A stretch of 64,000 bases of DNA from Gaiella sp. Lineage in GTDB: Bacteria; Actinomycetota; Thermoleophilia; Gaiellales; Gaiellaceae. The stretch covers positions 310,001 to 374,000 of the forward strand of contig JAOSJZ010000001.1 in NCBI GenBank assembly GCA_027493885.1. Reading direction: 5' to 3'. A model generated the notes under the pieces. It was given only the letters and a program-made list of their open reading frames with translations. It was not told the DNA's origin and searched no databases. A program made the position numbers and the translations under genes. Positions 57,717 to 64,000 of this stretch are shown piece after piece; the stretch's first letter is position 1, and each line of letters starts with the position of its first letter.

Positions 57717-58330
57717 CCGGCCGACCGGGGCGAGCGCACGACGACGAACCACCGTCCCGCGTGGAGCACCTCGCCGCCGCCGAGCTCGCCGAGCAGCGGG
57801 TCGGGCGCGAAGTAGCGTTTGTAGACCTCCCAGCGCGAGCCGTCGAGCAGCCGGCGCTCGGACCACTCGTCGTCGACCGGCGAGTGCTCGCGCGAGGCGT
57901 CGACGAGCACGAGCTCCGGCGCGACGCGGCGGGCCTCACGGAGGAACGCTGCGCGCTCACGCGCGTCGACGTGGCCGTAGAAGTGGCCGCTGACGACGCG
58001 ATCGAACGCGTCGTCGGGGAACGGGAGCGCGAAAGCGTCTCCCTGCACCAGCGTCGCGTGGGGCAGGCGGCCCGCCGCCACCTCGAGCATCCGCGAGCTC
58101 TGGTCGAGCCCGGTGACCTCGCCGCGGAGGTGCCGCGTGAGGAAGCCGGTGCCGCAGGCGACGTCCAGGGAGCGTGTGGGCGGCAGCGCGAAGAGGGTCT
58201 CGCAAACGCGTGCGAGCTCCTCGTCGAAGCCCTCGCGGTCTCTCTCCACCCAGGCCCCGTGCCCGAGATACCAGTCGTCGTACTCGCGCGCGCGGCGGTC
58301 GTAGTACGCGGGTGCGGTCGGCTCGCGCAT
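57713..58330 (-). CDS. SAM-dependent methyltransferase (class I)
   Basis: 205 residues from ATG 58330. YYDRRAREYDDWYLGHGAWV, then motif I SLDVACGTGFLTRHLRGEVT, LDQSSRMLEVAAGRLPHATL (motif II), GDAFALPFPDDAFDRVVSGH (motif IV) make a UbiE-like fold. The C-terminal third (SERRLLDGSRWEVYKRYFAP) is shared by a group of actinobacterial methyltransferases of unknown substrate. The -10 TACCCT lies 7 nt upstream and overlaps that of ftcD on the opposite strand. It is coupled to the uracil-DNA glycosylase gene. Confidence 0.87.
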   Translation of the reverse strand: MREPTAPAYYDRRAREYDDWYLGHGAWVERDREGFDEELARVCETLFALPPTRSLDVACGTGFLTRHLRGEVTGLDQSSRMLEVAAGRLPHATLVQGDAFALPFPDDAFDRVVSGHFYGHVDARERAAFLREARRVAPELVLVDASREHSPVDDEWSERRLLDGSRWEVYKRYFAPDPLLGELGGGEVLHAGRWFVVVRSPRSAG

Positions 58331-58336
58331 CGGTCG

Positions 58337-58343
58337 TAGGGTA
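58337..58343. promoter_or_regulatory. Overlapping antiparallel -10 elements for ftcD and the methyltransferase
   Basis: The start codons are 19 bp apart. Plus: TAGGGT (58337-58342), 7 nt, GTG 58350. Minus: TACCCT (58343-58338), 7 nt, ATG 58330. The two hexamers share five base pairs and the spacing is equal on both sides, so both transcripts would be leaderless. Confidence 0.65.
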
Positions 58344-58349
58344 TGCGCC

Positions 58350-59294
58350 GTGACGCTCCTCGAGGCCGTGCCGAACGTGTCCGAAGGTCGCAACCCGTCG
58401 GTCGTGACCGCGATCGCGGACGCGTTCGCAAGTGCCGGGGCACGCGTGCTCGACACGCACCTCGACGGTGACCACCACCGGGCCGTGGTGACCATCGTCG
58501 GCGACGAACGCGCCCTCGGGGACGGGCTCGTCGCGGGCATCGACGCGGCTCGGCGCTCGATCGACCTTCGACGCCATGACGGTGTCCACCCGCGGGTCGG
58601 CGCAGCCGACGTCGTGCCCCTCGTCCCGCTCGCGGCCGGTGACCAAGGCCGGGCGGCGGAGCTGGCCCACGCGGTCGGAGCACGGGTCGGCAGCGAGCTC
58701 GGGCTGCCCGTCTTCCTCTACGGCGAGATCCGCGACGGACGGCGTCCGGCCTTCTTCCGGCATGGAGGCGTTCGGGAGCTCGAGGCGCGCATGGCCGCCG
58801 GCGAGCTCGAGCCGGACTACGGGCCGAGGAGGCTCGACCCGGGCGCGGGAGCAGTGCTCGTCGGCGTGCGCAAGCTGCTCGTCGCGTTCAACCTCGAGCT
58901 GCAGGGTACGTTCGACACGGCTCGCGCCGTCGCCGCCGCCGTACGCGAGTCCTCGGGCGGGCTTCCGGGCGTGCAGGCGCTCGCGCTCGCTCTCCGGAGC
59001 GGCGGGGTGCAGGTCTCCACGAACGTCGTCGACCTCGATGCGACCGCGCCGCATGTGATGGTGGAGCGGATCGTCGAGGAGGCGGCCGCCCGCGGCGCCG
59101 AGGTGGGGCGCGGCGAGCTCGTCGGGCTGATCCCTGCACGCTGCGTGGCGGACGCCGCGCTCGCGGCGGAAGTCGCAAGCCCGCTCGATGCCCGTGGCGT
59201 CCCGACGACCGCCGCGCGGGCGGCGGCGGCACGTGCGCTGCGGCTGGAGCGGCTCGAGCCCGATCGCGTGCTCGAGTGGCACCTCGCAGGCTGA
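58350..59294 (+). CDS. ftcD: Glutamate formimidoyltransferase
   Basis: 314 residues from GTG 58350. LLEAVPNVSEGRNPSVVTAI, VLDTHLDGDHHRAVVTIVGD (His pair of the folate site), IDLRRHDGVHPRVGAADVVP, PVFLYGEIRDGRRPAFFRHG, and PDYGPRRLDPGAGAVLVGVR are the formiminotransferase N- and C-subdomain motifs. It has no cyclodeaminase domain, so it is the short form. It moves the formimino group to tetrahydrofolate in the last step of histidine degradation. It begins the hut gene run, ~250 bp before the intron. Confidence 0.94.
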   Translation: MTLLEAVPNVSEGRNPSVVTAIADAFASAGARVLDTHLDGDHHRAVVTIVGDERALGDGLVAGIDAARRSIDLRRHDGVHPRVGAADVVPLVPLAAGDQGRAAELAHAVGARVGSELGLPVFLYGEIRDGRRPAFFRHGGVRELEARMAAGELEPDYGPRRLDPGAGAVLVGVRKLLVAFNLELQGTFDTARAVAAAVRESSGGLPGVQALALALRSGGVQVSTNVVDLDATAPHVMVERIVEEAAARGAEVGRGELVGLIPARCVADAALAAEVASPLDARGVPTTAARAAAARALRLERLEPDRVLEWHLAG

Positions 59295-59415
59295 GCGACC
59301 CGCCTTCGTACCGGAGTGCCGCGCCGTTCCGCGTGCCGCCCCGTTCCGCGGCGGCTATGCATGAGGTATCGAGCGCCGCCTCGCGGGGTCGGAACGTTGC
59401 GAAGACGGCACGGTC

Positions 59416-59461
59416 CCGTCACACCCCCGTGACGGCTTCCGCGATAGCGTGACTCCAGGGA
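59416..59461 (+). repeat. Dispersed element copy 2 with inverted repeat and TAGCGT
   Basis: CCGTCAC, ACCCCC, GTGACGG (59416-59435) is a perfect 7-bp inverted repeat, directly followed by CTTCCGCGATAGCGTGAC (59436-59453) and CAGGGA, the sequence also found at 21903. Candidate operator plus promoter for the hut genes or a short RNA. Confidence 0.5.
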
Positions 59462-59525
59462 GCCTCGCTCCCCCAAGGGGGGAGGCATCGAGACGGCGCC
59501 CCGGTCGTGCTGGCCGCGACCGGTC

Positions 59526-59531
59526 TACACT
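59526..59531 (+). promoter_or_regulatory. -10 of the original leaderless hutH promoter
   Basis: TACACT, 6 nt (CGCGCC), GTG 59538. This matches the leaderless starts elsewhere, but the codons after GTG are the intron 5' end, so the start is now separated from the hutH body by 632 bp. Confidence 0.55.
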
Positions 59532-59540
59532 CGCGCCGTG

Positions 59541-60172
59541 GTGCGCCTTGAAAGCTGGATCGGGCCAGCGGGTGTGAGTCCCGTCCGGGTAAGCGCCGGA
59601 GCGCCCGGTAGCAGGCCCCAGTTGCGGGGAGGGATCCCCGTGGCCGAGCGGGGTGTCAAGAGCCTCTTGGAGGGAGCAGGCGCGTGGGCTGCGACTGCAG
59701 CCTCGTCAGAGTCACAATCGGGGAGCCGAGCCGCTCAGGTCACGGCGAAGGCCACGTCCTGCAGTCCTTTATTCCGGATTGGGCTGGGTGGGTCCGCGCG
59801 GGGTAGGGGAAGTGGCACGCGCGCACGGTCTGGTCACGGAACAAGGGAGGCCCGTCTGTCCAGCCTCGTCAGCAAAGACCGCTCGTATAAGCCGATGGTG
59901 AAGTCGAGCGGAGGGCAGCGGGAGTCCGAGGGGGCCGTAGTAGTGAGGATCGGCGTGCAGAAGAACGCGCCGGGAGCGAAGGGCCCTCACTTCGGTCGTG
60001 GTCGTGCAGCGGTGACGCGCTGCGGGTGGCATCCGAGGTTCGTGTCGTCGACGGGTACGTTGCGGCGTCAGGAAGACCGTCGGTGAGCCGTGTGCGGGAA
60101 AACCGCATGCACGGATCGAAAGGGGGATCTGGAAACGGGCTCGCCTAGAGCGAGCACCGCGCCAGTGACTAC
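59541..60172 (+). mobile_element. ORF-less group II intron (or relic) at the start of hutH
   Basis: The 5' end GTGCGCC fits the GUGYG intron start. Internal GAGCGGAGGGCAGCGGGAGT, then CCGAGGGGGCCGTAGTAGTG resembles the region before the reverse transcriptase in bacterial introns. Domain V is at 60085-60117: GAGCCGTGTGCGGGAAAACC, then GCATGCACGGATC, with the AGC triad strand, TGCGG/CCGCA stem, GAAA-type loop and the TG bulge. Domain VI-like sequence runs to about 60172. No reverse transcriptase or maturase frame exists. In the 3' strand GGATC the usual triad GUU reads GAU, giving a G-A mismatch. The 3' boundary is approximate. Confidence 0.75.
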
Positions 60173-60174
60173 CA

Positions 60175-61710
60175 GTGCCGACCGCAATCGAGCTGACGGG
60201 AGAAGCCCTTTCGATCGACGACGTCTGGGATGTCGCGGTCGACAGGCGCTCCGCCGTTCTCGGGGCAAGCGGTCGCGAGCGTGCGGCCGCGGCGCGGGCA
60301 TTCCTCGAGACGCACGCTGCCGATCACACCTACGGCGTCAACACGGGGTTCGGGCGGTTCGTGTCCGAGTCGATTCCTCCAGAGCGGGCTGCGGAGCTCC
60401 AGCTACGGCTGCTTCGGAGCCACGCCTGCGGCGTCGGCGATCCCTACCCCGACGACGTCGTCCGTGCCGCGATGCTGCTTCGCGCCAACACCCTCGCGAA
60501 GGGATTTTCAGGCGCCCGCGTCGAGACGATCGAGCTGCTCCTCGACGTGCTGCGAGCGGGGATCGTGCCGTTCGTTCCCTCGCGCGGGTCGGTCGGCGCG
60601 AGCGGTGACCTCGCTCCGCTCGCGCATCTCGCTCTACCTCTCGTCGGCGAGGGCGAGGCGACGGTTGACGGACGTCGCGTGACCGGCGACGAGGCGCTCA
60701 CCGCCGCGGGCCTCGCGCCGATCACGCTCGCCGCGAAGGAGGGCCTGTCGCTCATCAACGGCACGCAGTTCATGACCGCGATGGCCGCGCTGGCGCTCGT
60801 GCGCGCCGGGCGGCTGGCCCGCGTGGCGGACGCCGCGTGCGCGATGTCCGTCGAGGCGCTCCAGGGTACGCCGATGAGCTTTCATCCGGCCATCCACGCT
60901 GCGAGGCCGCTTCCGGGCCAGCGTGCGAGCGCCGCCGCGCTGCGCGGACTGCTCGCGGGCTCCGCGATCGTCGAGTCCCACCGCTGGTGCGACAAGGTGC
61001 AGGACGCCTACTCGCTGCGGTGCGCGCCGCAGGTCCACGGGGCGAGCAGGGACCTCCTCGACCACGTCAGACGCACGGTCGCCGTCGAGCTAAATGCCGC
61101 AACGGACAACCCGCTCGTCCTCCTCGACCAGGAGCTCATCGTCTCGAACGGCAACTTCCACGGCCAGCCGGTCGCCATGGGGCTCGACTGCATCGCGATC
61201 GCGTGCGCGGAGCTTGCGAGCATCAGCGAGCGGCGAACCGAGCGGCTCGTCAACCCGAGCCTCTCCGACGGCCTACCACCGTTCCTCGTCGCGCGAGAAG
61301 AGGGGCTCAACTCGGGCTTCATGATCCCGCAGTACGTCGCCGCTGCGCTCGTGTCCGAGAACAAGGCTCTCTGCCACCCGGGCTCGGTGGACTCGATCCC
61401 GACGAGCGCAGGGCAGGAGGACCACGTCTCGATGGGCAACGGCGCAGGGCTCAAGGCGCTGCAGGTCGTCGCGAACGCGGAGCGCGTGCTCGCGATCGAG
61501 CTTCTCGCCGGCGCCCAAGCGGTCGAGTTTCTCGCACCGCTCGAGCCCGGCATCGGCGTACGGGCGGCACGCGCCTTCGTCCGGACGCTGTCCTCCCGCG
61601 TGCGAGAGGATCGGCCGCTGTCGGCAGACATCGAACGTGTGGCGTCCGCGATCCGCGACGGCACGCTTCTCGCGGCGATCGCGTCCGCTGTCCCCGAGGT
61701 GATCGAATGA
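60175..61710 (+). CDS. hutH: Histidine ammonia-lyase
   Basis: 511 residues from GTG 60175. YGVNTGFGRFVSESIPPERA and the MIO triad Ala142-Ser143-Gly144 in SRGSVGASGDLAPLAHLALP form the electrophilic cofactor. NGTQFMTAMAALALVRAGRL, QDAYSLRCAPQVHGASRDLL, ELNAATDNPLVLLDQELIVS, NGNFHGQPVAMGLDCIAIAC and SIPTSAGQEDHVSMGNGAGL are HAL motifs. It deaminates histidine to urocanate. Length matches the family. The present GTG lies 3 bp after the intron, so unspliced mRNA would carry a ~640-nt structured leader. The stop overlaps the next ATG. Confidence 0.96.
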   Translation: MPTAIELTGEALSIDDVWDVAVDRRSAVLGASGRERAAAARAFLETHAADHTYGVNTGFGRFVSESIPPERAAELQLRLLRSHACGVGDPYPDDVVRAAMLLRANTLAKGFSGARVETIELLLDVLRAGIVPFVPSRGSVGASGDLAPLAHLALPLVGEGEATVDGRRVTGDEALTAAGLAPITLAAKEGLSLINGTQFMTAMAALALVRAGRLARVADAACAMSVEALQGTPMSFHPAIHAARPLPGQRASAAALRGLLAGSAIVESHRWCDKVQDAYSLRCAPQVHGASRDLLDHVRRTVAVELNAATDNPLVLLDQELIVSNGNFHGQPVAMGLDCIAIACAELASISERRTERLVNPSLSDGLPPFLVAREEGLNSGFMIPQYVAAALVSENKALCHPGSVDSIPTSAGQEDHVSMGNGAGLKALQVVANAERVLAIELLAGAQAVEFLAPLEPGIGVRAARAFVRTLSSRVREDRPLSADIERVASAIRDGTLLAAIASAVPEVIE

Positions 61711-61946
61711 GCGACCTGCCGACGCCACAGCGCGCGTACCGTGGAGCGGCGATCCTGCACGGGATCCTCGCCGTGGTGATCCTGGCCGTTGCCGCAATCT
61801 CAGGGGGTGGCCTCGTACGGGCGCTGCTGGTCGCGGTCGCCTACTTCGTCGTCGCGACCGGCTGGAGCTGGTTCAGGTTCCGGCAGCGCGAGATACGCGC
61901 AGACCCTCGGCGGCAGGCGGCGAGCAACGGGGGTAAGCGGTCGTGA
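61707..61946 (+). CDS. Small membrane protein in the hut operon
   Basis: 79 residues from ATG 61707 (ATGA overlap with hutH). Two hydrophobic segments ([20 protein letters not shown] and [20 protein letters not shown]) are followed by a basic tail ([12 protein letters not shown]). The next gene's GTG overlaps its stop as GTGA, so it is translationally coupled on both sides. No family known to me. It could assist a transporter or be a membrane anchor, but no histidine transporter is visible in the window. Confidence 0.7.
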   Translation: MSDLPTPQRAYRGAAILHGILAVVILAVAAISGGGLVRALLVAVAYFVVATGWSWFRFRQREIRADPRRQAASNGGKRS

Positions 61947-63631
61947 GCGAGGCGCTGGTCGAGAAGCTCGTCGGCGATCTCTCCGCGATCCGAGCGCCCC
62001 GAGGGACGACGTTGAACGCGCGGTCGTGGCAGACGGAGGCACCACTCCGCATGCTCCTCAACAACCTCGACCCCGAGGTTGCCGAGCACCCCGAAGCGCT
62101 TGTCGTCTACGGCGGCTCCGGGCGCGCGGCGCGCTCGCACCGCGCGCTCCGCGACATCGTCAGGACACTGCTGCGCCTGGAAGACGACGAGACGCTGCTT
62201 GTCCAGTCGGGCAAGCCGGCGGGCGTGTTTCGTACGCATCCGGACGCGCCGCGGGTGCTGATCGCGAACTCGCTGCTCGTCCCGGCGTGGGCCTCGTGGG
62301 ACGAGTTCCGCCGACTCGAGGCCGAGGGTTTGACGATGTTCGGCCAGATGACGGCCGGGTCGTGGATCTACATCGGAACACAGGGAATCTTGCAGGGGAC
62401 GTACCAGACGTTCTGCGCCGCGGGCGAGGCGCACTTCGGCTCGCCCGACCTCTCCGGCAGGACGGTCCTGACCGCCGGCCTCGGCGGGATGGGCGGGGCA
62501 CAGCCGCTCGCCGCCACGATGGCGGGTGCCGCGATCCTCTGCGTCGAGGTCGACCAGCGGTCGATCGACCGGCGCCTGGCGACGCGGTACCTCGACGAGC
62601 AGGCGTCTTCGCTGGACGATGCGATCGCGCGCGTGCGGGCCGCAGCCGCCGAGCAGCGGCCGCTCTCGGTCGCCGTCCGGGCCAATGCGGCGGATGTCCT
62701 TCCCGAGCTCGCGGCGCGCGGTGAAGCCTTCGACCTCGTAACCGACCAGACCGCGGCGCACGATCCTCTCACGGGCTACATCCCGGCGGAGGTGCCGTTC
62801 GAGGAGGCTGCTGCACTGCGCGAGCGCGATCCGGAGGAATACCTTCGGCTGGCATCGCAGTCGATCGTGGCGCACGTGGAGGCGATGATCGACCTCGTCC
62901 GGATGGGGTGCTACGTTTTCGACTATGGAAACAATCTGCGAGGTGAGGCCTATCGGGCTGGCCTGAGCGATGCCTTCACATACCCGGGCTTCGTCCCGGC
63001 CTATCTCCGGCCGCTGTTCTGTCGCGGGATCGGGCCGTTCAGGTGGGCAGCGCTGTCGGGCGATCCGTCGGACATCGCGACGATCGATCGCGAGTTGCAG
63101 GCGCTCTTCCCCGACGATGGGCTCCTCCAGCGCTGGCTCGAGCTGGCGCCCGAGCGGGTGGCGTTTCAGGGGTTGCCGGCTCGCATCTGCTGGCTCGGTT
63201 ACGGCGACCGCGCCAAGGCGGGCCTCGCCATCAACGCGCTCGTCCGCTCCGGTTCGGTCTCGGCGCCCGTGGTGATCGGGAGGGATCACCTGGACTCGGG
63301 TTCCGTCGCGTCGCCGTACAGGGAGACCGAGGCCATGCGCGACGGCTCCGATGCCATCGCCGATTGGCCCATCCTGAACGCGCTCCTCAACACCGCCGCG
63401 GGCGCGACCTGGGTGAGCGTCCACCACGGCGGCGGCGTCGGGATCGGCAACTCGATCCACGCGGGCATGGTCGTCGTCGCCGACGGAAGCGTGGACGCCG
63501 AGCGCCGTCTCGAGCGCGTGCTCGCCGCCGACCCGGGCACGGGCGTGATGCGGCACGCCGACGCCGGCTACGAGGAGGCGATCGACGCGGCACGCGAGGG
63601 TGGTCTCGACCTTCCGGGCGTTACGTCGTGA
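61943..63631 (+). CDS. hutU: Urocanate hydratase
   Basis: 562 residues from GTG 61943. Motifs include [80 protein letters not shown], the NAD loop [60 protein letters not shown] (catalytic-site Cys) and [20 protein letters not shown]. It hydrates urocanate to imidazolone propionate using NAD as electrophile. Fully intact and of normal length. Next gene starts 19 bp later. Confidence 0.97.
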   Translation: MSEALVEKLVGDLSAIRAPRGTTLNARSWQTEAPLRMLLNNLDPEVAEHPEALVVYGGSGRAARSHRALRDIVRTLLRLEDDETLLVQSGKPAGVFRTHPDAPRVLIANSLLVPAWASWDEFRRLEAEGLTMFGQMTAGSWIYIGTQGILQGTYQTFCAAGEAHFGSPDLSGRTVLTAGLGGMGGAQPLAATMAGAAILCVEVDQRSIDRRLATRYLDEQASSLDDAIARVRAAAAEQRPLSVAVRANAADVLPELAARGEAFDLVTDQTAAHDPLTGYIPAEVPFEEAAALRERDPEEYLRLASQSIVAHVEAMIDLVRMGCYVFDYGNNLRGEAYRAGLSDAFTYPGFVPAYLRPLFCRGIGPFRWAALSGDPSDIATIDRELQALFPDDGLLQRWLELAPERVAFQGLPARICWLGYGDRAKAGLAINALVRSGSVSAPVVIGRDHLDSGSVASPYRETEAMRDGSDAIADWPILNALLNTAAGATWVSVHHGGGVGIGNSIHAGMVVVADGSVDAERRLERVLAADPGTGVMRHADAGYEEAIDAAREGGLDLPGVTS

Positions 63632-63650
63632 GTGCGGCGACCGTGGCCGC

Positions 63651-64000
63651 ATGACGCGGCTCCTCGTCCGCGATCTCGAGCAGCTCGCGACTCCCAGCGA
63701 CGCCCCGGCGCCTGTTCGCGGCAGAGCGCTGCGCGACGTCGAGCTGATCGAAGGAGCGTTCGTCCTCGCCCGCGAGGGCGTTATCGAAGCAGTCGGGTCG
63801 ATGCACGACCTGCCGTCCCTCCCCGGAGACGTCGAGGAGATCGACGGGCGTGGCCTCAGTGCCATCCCGGGCCTCGTCGACTGCCACACACACCCTGCGT
63901 TCGCCGGCGACCGCGTGCACGAGTTCGCGCTCCGCGCCGCGGGAGCGACGTACGAGGAGCTCCTCGCCGCGGGTGGCGGGATCCTCTCGACGATGCGGGC
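63651..64000 (+). CDS. hutI: Imidazolonepropionase, 3' end outside the window
   Basis: From ATG 63651 the frame is open to the window edge (116 codons). After the N-terminal beta domain (GAFVLAREGVIEAVGSMHDL) come IPGLVDCHTHPAFAGDRVHE (metal-binding H-x-H) and FALRAAGATYEELLAAGGGI, LSTMRA, the HutI signature. It hydrolyses imidazolone propionate to formimino-glutamate, the substrate of FtcD. A GTG at 63629 is an alternative start. Completes the set ftcD-hutH-hutU-hutI. Confidence 0.93.
   Translation, partial: MTRLLVRDLEQLATPSDAPAPVRGRALRDVELIEGAFVLAREGVIEAVGSMHDLPSLPGDVEEIDGRGLSAIPGLVDCHTHPAFAGDRVHEFALRAAGATYEELLAAGGGILSTMR

Noticed and set aside
59538-60086. 182-residue frame inside the intron as an intron-encoded protein
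   Set aside because: No reverse transcriptase, maturase or endonuclease motif. It is a chance open frame in structured RNA sequence.

Overview
The window is high-GC DNA (about 70% by eye) in which nearly all genes are packed head to tail with 1-50 bp overlaps and GTG/ATG starts. Gene content and style (a dcw cluster without ftsA, a SigB-type sigma factor, secreted proteins built from 'W-x-R-C' Ig-like repeats, many leaderless TAnnnT promoters 6-8 nt before the start codon) point to an actinobacterium, most likely class Thermoleophilia (Gaiellales/Solirubrobacterales-like). This is inference from gene content, not from a marker gene. Single-base indels in short G runs break several essential genes, so the sequence is probably a draft or metagenomic contig with residual errors.

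Layout. 1-2.3 kb: end of a UbiB/ABC1 kinase and an EamA transporter. 2.3-3.3 kb (minus): a SigB-type sigma factor lacking region 3 and a small ribbon-helix-helix protein with a membrane tail. 3.4-8.6 kb: four exported proteins. The first two share a seven-copy S-[IV]-R-x-x-SPG-x2-G-x-V-x-Q-x-N motif, and the second is five tandem units of about 78 residues that look like an amyloid or beta-solenoid fibre protein. 8.7-11.3 kb: atypical response regulator, ogt with an ECF sigma factor, PfkB kinase. 11.5-29.6 kb: the division and cell-wall cluster mraZ-rsmH-ftsL-ftsI-murE-murF-mraY-[EamA]-[glycosidase, minus]-murD-ftsW-murG-murC-murB-ftsQ-ftsZ, which starts at four 10-bp-spaced MraZ boxes and ends in a strong hairpin. 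29.7-34.3 kb: glycine cleavage operon gcvT-gcvH-gcvPA-gcvPB plus an NTF2-like gene. 34.5-43.4 kb: Ig-repeat secreted protein, VapC remnant, rlmN/ltaE sharing a bidirectional promoter, serine hydrolase, Ca2+/H+ antiporter, Cys-rich protein, endonuclease IV. 43.5-47.7 kb: palindromic tandem repeat, MFS transporter, gltX, M3-like peptidase. 47.8-51.9 kb: a decaying acyl-CoA/beta-hydroxyacyl module (truncated ligase, TetR, broken KAS III-like gene, MaoC hydratase, two SDRs). 52-58.3 kb (mostly minus): acetyltransferase behind a TetR-type operator, YbaK deacylase, tRNA-Glu, tRNA-Gln, lytic transglycosylase, HD hydrolase, uracil-DNA glycosylase, methyltransferase. 58.3-64 kb: histidine catabolism ftcD-hutH-(small membrane protein)-hutU-hutI, with an ORF-less group II intron inserted between the hutH promoter and the hutH body.

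Functionally, the two large units are textbook: peptidoglycan precursor synthesis coupled to septation, and C1/amino-acid catabolism (glycine cleavage, histidine to glutamate). The least described material is the exported repeat-protein cluster at 3.4-8.6 kb, the intron at hutH, the symmetric leaderless promoters and the G-run frame breaks.
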